Of a DNA stretch of 64,000 bases, positions 8,184 to 34,037 are shown piece by piece. Source of the DNA: Mytilus galloprovincialis (Eukaryota; Mollusca; Bivalvia; Mytilida; Mytilidae). Made by a program: the position numbers and the translations under genes. Positions within the stretch are counted from its first letter, which is position 1. Each line of letters opens with the position of its first letter. Location of the stretch: the NCBI RefSeq assembly GCF_965363235.1, contig NC_134842.1, positions 34,618,505 through 34,682,504 of the forward strand. Reading direction: 5' to 3'. Under the pieces are notes generated by a model. The model saw only the letters and a program-made list of their open reading frames with translations. It was not told where the DNA came from and made no database searches.

Positions 8184-10640
8184 TAATCCGATCCATTGCT
8201 TTCAAACACACACAAATGCATACATAAACATACACAGACGCGCACAATTATTTAAATAATATACAACATGTGAAGAGTGACTGTCTACAGATATTTTTCA
8301 ATGATGTATTTCGAGTATTTGATATAAAAGCTGCATAATTTACGGCCACAATACTTCAAGTAATAGCTTTTCTAAAAAGCTAACCGTCTCATAGCTGAAA
8401 TTTAAAAATGTTTTTCTATGCAGACTAGCATGGAATTGAATAAGAAAAAAAAATCAAAAAAATAAACGGCAAATACTAACATTACGAACTCCTACTTCTT
8501 TTTTGTGGGGAATCACATGAATTTGTCTTTCATTTTTCCATAAATATATATCTACCGTAATACATCAGTACGGTATAATATATACTATTTTTTTTAGAGA
8601 CAAATGTCTGTGGGGGGAATGTGTAGAATTTCTGAACTCCTATTAAGAGGGATACTTACTCAATCATCTGCGTTTGTATCTGTTAGTTCTTTTAGGGGGA
8701 AGTATATGTTATGCAATTAATTGTCCCCTGATCAGTTGTTTAGTTTAATTGTGTTAGAAAAGTTAGGCCATTTTCGCCTGTACCGTTTGCATTCAAAGTA
8801 GGTCTCGAAAAGTGTGAAACGTTGTAAAATTAAAACATTAAAGAAAACAACATTTGCTTTCAAAGATTTCTCAGTTCTTTTCAAATTGATTCTTAAAACT
8901 TATATCGGGCAATCTTTTATCTGCCTTTTGTCATTCGAAACTAAATAAAACAAGAAGTGTTGAAATCTAGAAAAACTTAGCTTATGCATTGACTTAATGT
9001 ATATTCATTATATGTGCATTGTCGGAAAATATAAAATTTATGTGTTTGAGCTTTAGAAACAGGAAGAAAAGCGAGGCATGTTTTAATAAGTATAAAAGGT
9101 CAATAAATCTCAAAAACATGTATAAGACTGTTTATTGTATCGATGATATATTTTGATTTTTGTCTTGCCTAAAGGTTTTTTTTAACATTTATTCACCATA
9201 TTAAATTATAATCCTGGTACCTTTGATAACTATTTAACTGGATTTTCGAAGTAAAAATCAGTTATTGATTTCGAGATGTAAGGCGAGCGGGCGGCTCATT
9301 TACATGAAAGCAGTGTCCTCTCGTTTACATGAAAACGCTTTGAAAATTTTTTTTTTCAAATTTGGATATGTTGTTTCTGTGACTAAACGAAAGTCATGTT
9401 CGATTTTCACGATTTAGCTTTTCTCGTTATTCAGTTATAGGCTTTTTCCAAGATTTTTTTTAATAAATATATCCATTTCTGAACGAAAGGAAATAACTTA
9501 TTTTGAAAAAAAAGATTTTTAAAAGATAAACGTTAAATAAAATTTTGGATTTGATTTTTTTTCTTTGGTAGATAATTTGAAGAATATTATAGTAGGGTTG
9601 TTTGTTATTCTGTATAAACTAATTTTATGAATGCTTTATTTGTTATGTGTGTTAATTTAAAGTTTTACTTGATCCTGTTTGGGGTTCCTGATTTACAAAT
9701 TCAATGGATAATATTCTATTCTTATATAAGGATATGTTACATTACGTTACATTGTGTAGAATTAGCTGTAGAATTTCATAGATAAGTTGCAGATCTTTAT
9801 TAGTTTGCTACTAAATTAATGAAAGAAAAAAAAAATGGGAACAATTAACTTTATATTTAAAGTTTGATTACACTTAGTGTTTTTAAGGAGAGTCTTTTTT
9901 TCTTCTTATTATTATACCTTCGTCTAAAGTTCACCACATTCTGTTATTTTGTCACGGTAAGAATAGCTACATGTATATTAGTATTGAGGGGCAGGGATGG
10001 GGATGGAAGGTACATGTTTGGCTTTTTTTCTATAAAAATATTCTGATCTGCTATTCTGATCCGCGCTCAATTCTTCGTTTCCAAGCAGATGACAAAACAA
10101 ATACTCTTGATTCAGTACCACCATGGTACCTTATAGTGTTAAATTTTGAAAAAAAATTAACTTGGTTGATAGCGTTGACACCCCCCTCCCCTTTTCCCCC
10201 GCCAACCCCCCCTCCCCAACTCCCTTGAAGTTAAAGGTTTGCTCAATATCTATATGCATATGCGGTTATATGCGGTTTATCCCTTTGTTTGGGTATATGT
10301 ATATGTGTCACCTTAACATCCATAACAACGAGTGCCTGGATACAATGTGGAATGAAAACAAATGTTTTTTATACAATACAAATTGCAAGAGTTCGGCTTT
10401 TTATAGAATTATGCTCTTGTGTATACATGTAACGATATGCCTAAATGATCAAGATGCAACTTTGGTAACTAAAATAAAGAGTTCAAACCAGTCACTCATC
10501 GGGAGTTGAAGGACATTTACTAGGTTTCAAATTGCCTCAATTTACCAACAGGCTTTCACTATGTAAGAGGTTTTTTCCAATTAGGTACATGTACATGTAG
10601 TTTGAACGTATTCAGCCCGAAGACTCTATCGTTCAACTTA
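8184..10640. other. Upstream flank of P450 copy 1, no gene
   Basis: No coding exon is recognised. The block around 8326-8500 ('aaaagctgcataatttacgg', 'aatagcttttctaaaaagct', 'cggcaaatactaac') recurs near 32117-32275 ahead of P450 copy 2. The blocks at 9915-9970 ('cgtctaaagttc..cacattct') and 10500-10560 ('aaggacatttactaggtttc') also recur there. This region is therefore the duplicated 5' flank and could hold a 5' UTR exon and promoter, but none could be pinpointed. A 36-bp remnant of repeat family A ('ttataatcctggtaccttt') lies at 9201-9237. Confidence 0.5.
10180..10218 (-). other. C-rich tract, potential G-quadruplex on the minus strand
   Basis: There are five C-runs of four or more bases in under 40 nt, so the minus strand has at least four closely spaced G-runs. 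It lies about 670 bp upstream of the P450 copy 1 start codon. The matching position in copy 2 (near 33340-33375) has an A-rich sequence with only short C-runs. Confidence 0.5.
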
Positions 10641-10885
10641 TAAGACTGTCTCCTCGTTAGACCGACACCAAGGAGTCAGTAATATTTTGGTAACACTATT
10701 AAGTTTTCCTGTGTATTCTTTTACTGACAAATATGTGCTGTACAAAATATTTACAACTGTACTGGTTGGTCAGTTAGATCTTTCATTATTTGGAAAAAAA
10801 CATAGCAGAAGATAAAAACTGTTGAAACATTGAAATAATGCTTAAGATTTTTAACTTATGTACCAATTCATATTTTTTTTTAGAA

Positions 10886-25493
<14,608 letters not shown>

Positions 25494-26000
25494 TCATTTC
25501 AAGATCTGTTCATATGTTTAATATAGCAACTAAATTAGCAAATGCGTCAGATATTTGTAAAAATATATTTATCTCTTATAATAGTTATCAAAGGTATCAG
25601 GATTATAATTTAATACGCCAGGCGCGCGTTTCGTCTTCATAAGACTCATCAGTGACGCTCAGATCAAAACTTAAAAAGTCAAACAAGTACAAAGTTGAAG
25701 AGCATTAAGGACCGAAAATTCGAAAAAAGTTGTGCCAAATACGGCTAAAGTAAAATCCTTAGTTTTTCAAAATAATTCAAGGTTTTGTTAACAGGAAATT
25801 TATAAAAAAAAGCATACTCATGATTTCTATGTGTGTATTTCATATGAAAAAATATATGATATCGGGTATGAATTTCTTTTATACAAAAGTAAAGAATGTA
25901 GGGCATTGAATGTCTGTTCTGCTCATTCCTGTCACGAAAGCATTGAAATTCTCATTCCAGTACAGTTCATTGGTAAATAGCTCTTTATTGACTAGACGTG
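25494..26000 (+). other. 3' flank of P450 copy 1
   Basis: Immediately after the stop, 'tcatttcaagatctgttcat' and 'aatatagcaactaaa' match 49630-49668 after copy 2, and the match resumes at about 25,890-26,000 ('gtacagttcattggtaaat') with 49,840-49,865. The duplicated unit therefore extends at least 500 bp past the stop codon. No AATAAA lies close to the stop in either copy. The copy 1 flank is interrupted by an inverted family A repeat (25581-25815). Confidence 0.55.
25581..25815 (-). repeat. Family A repeat, inverted
   Basis: 'atagttatcaaaggtatcag', 'gcgcgcgtttcgtc', 'gactcatcagtgacgctca' and 'gtgccaaatacggctaaa' are the reverse complement of the family A body and one terminus. It is absent after P450 copy 2. 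Confidence 0.85.
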
Positions 26001-26264
26001 TTTCTTATTCACATGACGCAGATTGCTATATAGATGTCCTCTCACTAAATACAAAGTTTGGTGAATTTGTTGAACACATATCTTGACCTATATTTTTTGT
26101 TTGAGTTAAGGTCCATTGAGAACTAAACAGTCCGACAAAAGAGATTAATGCAGCTTCCAAATGTAAATTGTAAATTTCTATGAAGCAACATTCCAGTAGC
26201 GCTTGCACATTTAGTATTTATCTCCGAGTCCAGAGTGGTTAAGGTAAAATCATCCCTTCGAAAA

Positions 26265-26720
26265 TTTTGAAAGATGCCATCCCGAGTTTGTAGACTGTTT
26301 AAGAATATCTGTTTCATTGATGACGACGGATATGTTTTATTTGGCGTTAGCACAATCCCATCCTCTGTCCTTCGAAATGATCTACAAAATAAGACTCAGC
26401 GCCTTGTGTGTGTTCACATGAGCAACTTTACCGGTACCACATGTGAAGCAGAACCTGTTTATTTATATATATTTATATATCAATTTTCAGGTGCATCTGA
26501 GATAATCCCTGTTTGTTTTTGTTAGAGTTGTGTTACTCAGTCTTTAATTGTGAACGTTGAGATTCGTAAACTGTTGTTTATCATTAAGTTTGGTTGCGTT
26601 GTTTGTTTGCCTTTTTTATAATGACATTGTGACCTCGTTTCGAATGATGAGTTTGATTGTTCTTTATGTATCTTACGCCTTTCTTTTTTGCAATCTTGTT
26701 ACCTCCTTGGTATTTTTTCA
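26265..26720 (+). repeat. Family F repeat in the intergenic spacer
   Basis: 'gatgccatcccgagtttgta', 'tgatgacgacggatatgtt', 'ccacatgtgaagcagaacct', 'gtgcatctgagataatccct' and 'gtgttactcagtcttt' follow the order of family F in reverse relative to the copy at 16437. It is strongly diverged. Apparent frames here come from the repeat. Confidence 0.6.
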
Positions 26721-27180
26721 CTTTTATGACATCAGTTGTGTTTTAAGACCAAGTTAATGATTCTACAAATACGTAGAGCAATGATATAAAAATAGCCGGT
26801 TGCAGAACTACTTAAAATCATCAAGATGTTTTGCTCTAATCTTTTTTTAACCCAACAAAAAGAGTTAATGACCACTTTTTTTTCACTTTACAAAAGTATG
26901 TATTTTTTCATATCCTTGGTTAAGACTGACTATGTTACCAAACAGTCCTTTCATTTAAATGTTTTTCATTTAAAAGCCATGAGTATTCCGATTTAAGTTT
27001 AAATAAATTTAATAAATATTAATCGCAATGAAGATGTACCATTTAATATCTAAAAGCATATAAAAAAGCTGATTTTGTACTAAATATTCGTTCTAATCGA
27101 TTTACTAATTTGGCTGCGATTTGATTTGATTGAGAGAATGAACCACAAGCAATACTTCAGAGTTATTTGAATGATTCATG
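26721..27180. other. Intergenic, nothing recognised
   Basis: AT-rich sequence between a family F and a family B repeat. No exon, RNA gene or repeat family could be supported on either strand. Confidence 0.4.
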
Positions 27181-27186
27181 TACATT

Positions 27187-27560
27187 AGAAGATGTGGTAT
27201 GAGTGCCAAGGAGACATTTCCCCATCCAAGTCACAATTTTTAAACCAAACCATTATAGGTCAAAGTATGGCCTTCATCACCAAGCCTTCAAGTTGGCTCA
27301 CACCGAACAGCAAGCTATAAAGGGCCCTAAATGACTAGTGTTCAACCATTCGAACAGGAAAACCAACAGTTGATATATACTATAGTATATAAAAACGAGG
27401 AACACAGTTTCTTATGAACAACAACAACAAAGGACATCCACTTAACATCCGGCTCCTGACTTATGACAGGTGTAAAAAAAAATGGCTCCTGACTTATGAC
27501 AGGTGTAAAAAAAAAATGCCTCCTGACTTATGACAGGTGTAAAAAAAAAAATTAAATATT
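27187..27560 (+). repeat. Family B subtype (B2) with 3-fold internal tandem
   Basis: 'gatgtggtatgagtgccaag', 'aaaccattataggtcaaagt', 'atggccttcatcaccaagcc' and 'gctataaagggccctaaatg' are B-type wording of a diverged subtype. Its 3' end has three tandem copies (from 27451, 27484 and about 27518) of 'ctcctgacttatgacaggtg' followed by a run of A, so about 35 bp per unit. Confidence 0.7.
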
Positions 27561-28200
27561 AAACGTTTTAATAGGCGCCTATCTTAAAACTTACCTGAAA
27601 CAATATTGCAACATCATAACATAGAAAGACACACTATAAAATATCAATTAAAATAGCTTAAATCAATTAAAAGAAATTTTAACAAAACCAAGTACACATA
27701 ATTATCTTGAACGTATAAATTTGATCTATGACACAGTGTAAATACAAAATTAATTTTAAAAGGGGGTAAGATGTAAAACAATATCAGAAAGATAACCATA
27801 AACTTGGACAAACTACCGCCAAATAAAATAACGTAACAGAAAATAAATAATGGATTAAAGCTTTTAAAAATGTATTAAATTTAAATTCGTATATAATTCC
27901 GGGAAACTTCACGAATCATTTGGCGAATTTACGTCATGGCAACACACGACGTCATACGATTAAAAACTTTCAAAGAGAAGATTATTTCGTTACTTGTACG
28001 CTTCAAATTCGGATAATATCTATTGTAGGTAGGTGCTATTTCATTTTAGATTCTGTTGCATTTATTTGACATTTATGGTTTTTAGAAAGTCAAGATGGCG
28101 GTGTACTCCTTAGTAACGATATGCCATTGTGCTTTTGATGGTAAATATAGTAGCCATCAAACAAATAATGTATATTAATAATCGCGTATGTTTGGCTGAA
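27561..28200. other. Intergenic, nothing firm
   Basis: AT-rich; no coding exon recognised. It contains 'gaatttacgtcatggcaac' and 'cacgacgtcatacg' (27928-27960), two ACGTCA motifs about 25 bp apart. Meaning unknown. Confidence 0.35.
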
Positions 28201-28222
28201 GAATTATAAGGATTAAACACAT

Positions 28223-28348
28223 ATTTTCTAGAGGCTATCGATGTGTAAACCGGGACTCTTAATCACAAACTTGACATAAAAGTTCGGACTTTTATGCAGT
28301 TAGTGAGTTAATTGCCCCGGTTTACACACCAATAACCTCTAGAAAAAA
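28223..28348. repeat. Foldback (inverted-repeat) unit with inner hairpin
   Basis: The left arm at 28223-28254 ('tttctagaggctatcgatgtg', split) pairs with the right arm at 28315-28348 ('cggtttacacaccaataacc', 'tctagaaaa'), arms ~31 bp with a few mismatches. A second near-palindrome, 'cataaaagttcgg.cttttatg', lies in the loop at 28275-28296. No coding capacity. Confidence 0.65.
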
Positions 28349-28555
28349 ATGTCTTTTATACTATAATATACATGATCATTTCAAAACACAACGCAATATG
28401 TCTCGTTTCAATTATTTATAAAGTAAAGTTGTTGTGTGGAATACTACATATATAGCATAAAAAGCGTAAGTCATAAAAGATTTATTTAAAGTCGAATATA
28501 CATATAACAATACAACATAGCTATGTAAAGCTTTTAAGCCTTTTAACAGACATAC

Positions 28556-28729
28556 TGAACTAGTATATATTTGTTTGGGGGCCAGCTGAAGGACGCCTCC
28601 GGGTACGGGAATTTTTCGCTGCATTGGAGACCTGTTGGTGACCTTCTGCTGTTGTTTTTTTTTTTGTTTTTTTTTTTCTATGGTCGGGTTGTTGTCTCTT
28701 TGGCACATTCCCCATTTCCATTCTCAATT
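28556..28729 (+). mobile_element. Short family C element with ATAC target duplication
   Basis: It runs from 'tgaactagtatatatttg' through 'aaggacgcctccgggtacgg', 'gagacctgttggtgacctt' and 'tggtcgggttgttgtctctt' to 'ccatttccattctcaatttt'. It is flanked on each side by ATAC. The matching place in copy 1 (1920-1945, 'cagacatacatgtacatata') has a single ATAC and no element. The insertion therefore postdates the duplication. Confidence 0.75.
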
Positions 28730-28894
28730 TTATACATATATATGATAAAAACATAACACAAAACACATAAACAGAAAGCACATCATGCAAAGCGTTAATA
28801 CTGGTATCAAGCACATGCAGTAAAATATAGCAATTGCAATTAATACGCATATAACAGCATAATTAGCAAACATAAAATGCAGGCACTCTGACAT

Positions 28895-29190
28895 TTGCAT
28901 ATGTCCTAAGTCAGGAATCTGATGTACAGTGGTTGTCGTCTGTTTATGTAGTTCATATGTGTTTCTCGTTTCTCGTTTTTATATAGATTAGACCGTTGGC
29001 TTCCCGTTTGAATGGTTTTACACTAGTAATTGTTGGGGCCCTTTATAGCTTGCTGCTCGGTTTGAGCCAAGGCTCCGTGTTGAAGGCCGTACCTTGACCT
29101 ATGATGGTTTAATTACTTTTATAAATTGTTACTTGGATGGAGATTTGTTTCATTGGCAACAATACGCGTACATAACACATCTTCCTATAT
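28895..29190 (-). repeat. Family B2 repeat, inverted
   Basis: 'gtcctaagtcaggaatctga', 'ggttgtcgtctgtttatgta', 'gggccctttatagcttgctg' and 'gaaggccgtaccttgaccta' are the reverse complement of the B2 copy at 27187. Confidence 0.75.
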
Positions 29191-29301
29191 CTTTTAGATG
29201 TTTTAAGCACTAGGAGAAATAAGAACACAAATAATACTACTTCTCATATAATATTTTATCTACAGTATACGTTCATATGATGAAATCATAATCTTTCAGT
29301 C

Positions 29302-29800
29302 AGTTTAATTGAAGTCTGGAGCTGGCATGTCAGTTAACTGCTAGTAGCCTGTTGTTATTTATGTATTATTGTCATTTTGTTTATTTTCTTTGGTTACATC
29401 TTCTGACATCAGACTCGGACTTCTCTTGAACTGAATTTTAATGTGCGTATTGTTATGCGTTTACTTTTCTACATTGGCTAGAGGTATAGGGGTAGGGTTG
29501 AGATCTCACAAACATGTTTAACCCCGCCGCATTTTTACGCCTGTCCCAAGTCAGGAGCCTCTGGCCTTTGTTAGTCTTGTATTATTTTAATTTTAGTTTC
29601 TTGTGTACAATTTGGAAATTAGTATGGCGTTCAGTATCACTGAACTAGTATATATTTGTTTAGGGGCCAGTTGAAGGACGCCTCCGGGTGCGGGAATTTC
29701 TCGCTACATTGAAGACCTGTTGGTGACCTTCTGCTGTTGTTTTTTTCTATGGTCGGGTTGTTGTCTCTTTGGCACATTCCCCATTTCCATTCTCAATTTT
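29302..29800 (+). repeat. Long family C repeat
   Basis: Ordered phrases: 'gaagtctggagctggcatgt', 'catcagactcggacttctct', 'tattgttatgcgtttacttt', 'gtttaaccccgccgcatttt', 'cccaagtcaggagcctctgg', 'actgaactagtatatatttg', 'gacgcctccgggtgcgggaa' and 'gtcgggttgttgtctctttg'. The long member at 46803-47131 covers the 3' two thirds. The equivalent place in copy 1 (about 4020-4040) lacks it. Confidence 0.8.
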
Positions 29801-29805
29801 ATTAT

Positions 29806-29945
29806 AGTTTTTTAACATTTTGAGCGGGATTTTCTCGCTGTGTTGAAGACCAATTGGTGGACATCGGTCGTTTTCTGCTCCTTGGTCGGGTTGTCGTCTT
29901 GTTGACACATTCCCAATTTCCATTCTCAATTTGATAGACTAGTGT
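29806..29945 (+). repeat. Family C fragment shared with copy 1
   Basis: This is the counterpart of 4041-4170: 'agttttttaacattttgagc', 'gaagaccaattggtggacat', 'ttggtcgggttgtcgtct', then 'gatagactagtgtag'. Inherited through the duplication. Confidence 0.7.
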
Positions 29946-30200
29946 AGTAAAATATAAATTAACCGATTATAGCAATCTTATTTATCAACAGCGTATAATA
30001 ATACTACATTTTTCTTATGATACTAAGTGGCTCCTTATCTAAGCGATGACCTCGGTCATAGTTGACATTTGCGGAAACTAGGTCTACACTTAGGATTACA
30101 CCTTAGACTTACGATTACAGTTAAAAAAAACAAAGGGTCATCTCAAAATGAAAAAAAAAAAAAAAAAAAATAAAGATACATAGTAAAATGATTTTTTTCA

Positions 30201-31011
30201 TTATGTAAATAAGTCTTTACGGCGGCAAACGAAGGCAGCGCATATGGTCACAACAGATGTTAATCGCTGTCGTGGATGTCTCTACAAAGTCCCCATAACT
30301 TTATATTTTTTTAATTCTCCGATTGCGTGTTCAACCTTAACTCTATAATGGGTTATCAGTCTATTTAACTTTCTACATTTTCTCTGCATATTCCGGGGTT
30401 TTCTAATAATTTGCTATCTAGTATAAGCTGTCAGTACTGGATGTCTTTTTTGATAAATTTTGTCGCCCAGCAGAAAGCTCATCCGGGAAAGGAAGTTGTT
30501 GTCCAATATTTCGCATCAACATGTATTGCTGAGCATCGTTTTGATGTGCAATAAATCCACATTCGACATAGCATATCCTGGCTTCGTTCGATGTAACAAC
30601 TTGGGTATGAATGCAGTGATATTGTCTGTGTCCCGAATAATATTGTTCCTGTGATCGGCCTATAAATTTCAGTTGAAGTTCCGTCAATAGCCCCTAAGTA
30701 AGTCCTGCCATTCATCCAAAGAAGACCATGAATGTGACGACTATATGTTTCTTCAAAAATAGGTATACATGCATGCATTTCATCTTTAATAGTCGAAACA
30801 CTAACGTCAAATATTACAGAAAGCATGTGATATGACGGATACGATCGTAACCAGAGCATAAAAAGAAGTATTCTGTTTCTTGGAGAAAGCGTATGCTTTC
30901 GACCGGTTCTCTCTCTGAAAAGAACGTTCACATTGGCTACAATTTGGAGCAAAGTTTCAGGAGTTTCACCTGTTACTTCAAATAAAGAATATCGGTTGCT
31001 TGTAAAAAAAA
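30201..31011 (-). pseudogene. Harbinger-type transposase pseudogene
   Basis: Read on the minus strand from about 31011, 'ETPETLLQIVANVNVLF' and 'LSPRNRILLFMLWLRSYP' lead into 'GAIDGTSTEIYRP' (first catalytic Asp). A frameshift near 30,660 moves the reading to 'QEQYYSGHRQYHCIHTQVV' and 'GFIAHQNDAQQYML'. A second near 30,470 leads to 'LLGDKIYQKRHPVLTAY' (second Asp), followed by 'VEHAIGELKKYKVMGTL' (catalytic Glu). Two in-frame stops follow, one where a Trp codon would be expected. This is the order of the DDE_Tnp_4/Harbinger family. It encodes no functional enzyme and retains only part of the N-terminus. Confidence 0.8.
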
Positions 31012-31149
31012 ACAGTTATCAACGAAATTCTTTATGTCGCTACATGTAGTTCTTAAACAACAATTTGTTGAATCTCATTCTCCATAAAAAAAAATCTCAG
31101 TTGTCAAATCATTTTATGAAATGATGTTCTTTCATTTTTTCATATAAAG

Positions 31150-31435
31150 ATATATGAAGATGTGGTATCAGTGCCAATGAGACAACTCTCCATCCAAATA
31201 ATAGTTATCAAAGTACCAGGATTATATATATAATTTTGTACGCAAGACGCGCGTTTCGTCTACATAAGACTCATCAGTGACGCTCATATCAAAATATTTA
31301 TAAAGCCAAACAAGTACAAAGTTGAAGAGCATTTAGGATCCAAAATTCCAAAAAGTTGTGCCAAATACGGCTAAGGTAATCTATTCAAATAACAATTTAT
31401 AAAAGTAAACCATTATAGGTCAATGTACGGCCTTC
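31150..31435 (+). repeat. Family B2 interrupted by family A (nested)
   Basis: B2 wording 'gatgtggtatcagtgccaat' and 'gacaactctccatccaa' stops at 31199. An inverted family A unit fills 31200-31385. B2 then resumes with 'acaatttataaaagtaaacc' and 'ggtcaatgtacggccttcaa'. The whole nest sits inside the Harbinger-like element. Confidence 0.75.
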
Positions 31436-31683
31436 AACATATGCATACTTTAGAGTGTGTTAAACCATAGTTTAACACAACGACCAATATTAAATATGTT
31501 AATTAAAGTTAAATATTTTGCTTGAAAACTCAATTGTTCAACATTTAAAATCATTATAAATGAGATAGCATTGGTTTTGAACGAAAGTTTGTATTTACAC
31601 TTTGAGACGACCAAAGTTTAAATGTTACCTGTAAGTGTAATCGTAATTCTAATCGTAGGTGTATGCGAGTTTTCGCAAATGTC

Positions 31684-34037
31684 TAGTAAACTTGATTATA
31701 TAGGTTATGTACGCATATTGTTGTAAACAACTTTTTTAACTGTGGGTTGGATATACAATGTGTCATTTTTAACGGTTTGTATGTTTTTACTTTATACATT
31801 TAACTTGATTTCAGTTTGATATTGTGGTTAGTTATGGTGATCATCATACATGTCATAAAGCAATATATTTTGTTTTAGTGTATTTAAAAATGTTGAAATG
31901 AAACAAATTAATGTATACGCGCTTCATACAAAATGTACTTCCGTCAACGCTTTTACACCCCAATGAAGTTACAAAAAGAAGCATTCAATTCTTAAATAAA
32001 CACACACATACACAGACGCGCACAATTATTCATATATATGCATGTATATGACAATTTCACTGAAGAGTTTTCTAAATATTTTTTTCAATTTTATATTTTG
32101 AGTATCTATAAATATAAAAGCTGCATAATTTACGGCCACAATACTACAAGTAATAGCTTTTCTAAAAAGCTTGCTGTAACATAGCTGATGATATTTGAAA
32201 ATGTTTTAATGCAGCATAGCATGGTATTGAATTACAAAAATAATAAAAATAAACGGCAAATACTAACTTTGCAAATTCCTATGTCTTTTTTGTTTGGAAT
32301 CACATGCATTGGTCTTTCATTTTTCTTTGCCATTCCGCTTGTATCTTTTGCATTCAAAGTAGGTATCGAAAAGTGTGAAATGTAAAATTAAAAATGAACA
32401 AAAAATTAGTTTTCAAAAGATTACTCACTTCTTTTAAAAATGTTTCTTACAACTTATATTGAACAATCTTTTATCTGACTTTTGCCGTTCCTTTTAAAGT
32501 AGGACAAAGAGCTAGAACACACGTCAACAACATTTTAAAATTTGGAAGTAAGGAGTTTTGTGTGTGGATTTTTTGGGTTACCTGTCATAATTATTCATAT
32601 ATACTTCACATCTCCTTTAAGGAAGCTGGCTTGTCATGTATTGGATTTTTTGTCAGATTTTCGGATTCCTCTGGTTTTATCCATTTGAATGCCTTGAAAA
32701 AATTTGCCCGGGGACCCCCATTTTTCTTTTTGTAAATATTTTACATGTATAATGATAAGCCATCTGTAAAAGTCTTATACATTTTTTATTATTTTTTAAT
32801 AGTTTTTGAGAACTTAAACTTGTTAATGATAAAGCTATGAAAAGTCAAGAGAGAATATTTTCCCGCCAAAATTTCAATGGCTTATATTTCGAAAACAAGC
32901 ACGGTGACCTATATATTTTTTTGGCTCTTTGGATTCCTTTATTAATGCCCTATCAATATAAACTTGTGTTTTGAAAAGTTAATTACTTTGAAACTGAGAA
33001 GCGAACTCCCTTAAATCATATTAGTGAACATGCACAAATATTTGCTTTTATAGTTCGAGAGTAGTTTTTTTTATAACCATAATCCCCTCGTCTAAAGTTC
33101 TTCACATTCTGCTATCTTGCAATGATATTTAGAATAGCTATATTAATGTTAATCGTAATTACTAAGTAATTAATTAATTTATTTTCTTTTTTTTTCTATG
33201 AAATGGTTACCTTCGGATTATATTACTCAGGGAAAAAAACATTCAAATATTCTGTATCCGGATTCCACCATAACTAATAGTGTTAAATTTTGAAAAAACA
33301 AGTTGATTGATAGCGTTGAAATACTAAAAAAAAATCAGACGAAGACAAAAAAAACCAAACTTCCCCTACCCCATTGAAGTAAAAAATGGTTGCTACTTAA
33401 GTAGCAATATGTATTACAAATAAAAACAACATATTCGGTGTGTCCCTAGGTTTAGGTATACGTATCAACTATAATTACATTAGACATTCAAAACAACGAG
33501 CAACTGGATTAAATATGGAATGAGCACGTGTGTGCCTTTATACATTACAAGTTACAAAGAAGTTCGTCTTTTATAGAATAATGCTCCTGAATATACATGT
33601 ACAGAGTATGCATGATTGATCACGATGCAACTTTAAAAAAAAAGAGTTAAAACATGACACGCTGGTTAGGATTGAAGGACATTTACTAGGTTTCAAATTG
33701 TCCCAAGAAATCAATAGACTTTAACTATGTAAGACTCAGTAATTTTTACCAATCAGGTAGTAAAAAAGGATTCAGCACGAAGACTGTCCATCGTTCAAAT
33801 TAGAAGACCGTCTCCTCATTAGACTGACACCGAGGAGACAGTTATATTTTGGTAACAGTATTGAGTTTTCCTGTGTATTCCTTTACCGACAAATGTGCGC
33901 TATACAAAATATTTGCCACTGTTTAGATTGGTCAGCTAGAACTTTCATTATTTGGATAAAACATAAATAGAAAATACACCAAATTGAAATAATGCTTAAG
34001 TTTTCAATTTTGTACCAATTCCTATATTTTCTTTTAG
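31684..34037. other. Upstream flank of P450 copy 2, no gene
   Basis: This is the counterpart of 4560-4800 plus 8184-10880. Matching blocks include 'cacacagacgcgcacaatta' (8231/31999), 'aaaagctgcataatttacgg' (8326/32117), 'cgtctaaagttc..cacattct' (9920/33089), 'aaggacatttactaggtttc' (10512/33676) and 'cctgtgtattc.ttac.gac' (10710/33870). No exon could be fixed. A 5' UTR exon and promoter are expected somewhere in it. Confidence 0.5.
32617..33014. mobile_element. Small TTAA-flanked element (390 bp)
   Basis: It is bounded by TTAA at 32617-32620 and 33011-33014. The inner ends are imperfect inverted repeats: 'ggaagctggcttgtca' on the left against 'gggagttcgcttctca' (reverse complement of the right). 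No coding frame. TTAA duplication is typical of piggyBac-like transposition, so a non-autonomous derivative is likely. Confidence 0.5.

Larger units (their letters stand above)
30063..31683 (-). mobile_element. Degenerate PIF/Harbinger-like DNA transposon
   Basis: Terminal inverted repeats of roughly 50 bp with mismatches: the left begins 'gacatttgcggaaact', and the reverse complement of the right end begins 'gacatttgcgaaaact'. Both sides are flanked by TAGT (30059-30062 and 31684-31687), compatible with a 3-bp target duplication. The empty site survives in copy 1 near 4554-4575 ('ggtcatattaaagttgatta'). The element holds a broken transposase and, on its other side, a family B2 fragment interrupted by a family A repeat. 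The 1.62 kb length is close to that of short Harbinger-type elements. Confidence 0.75.
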
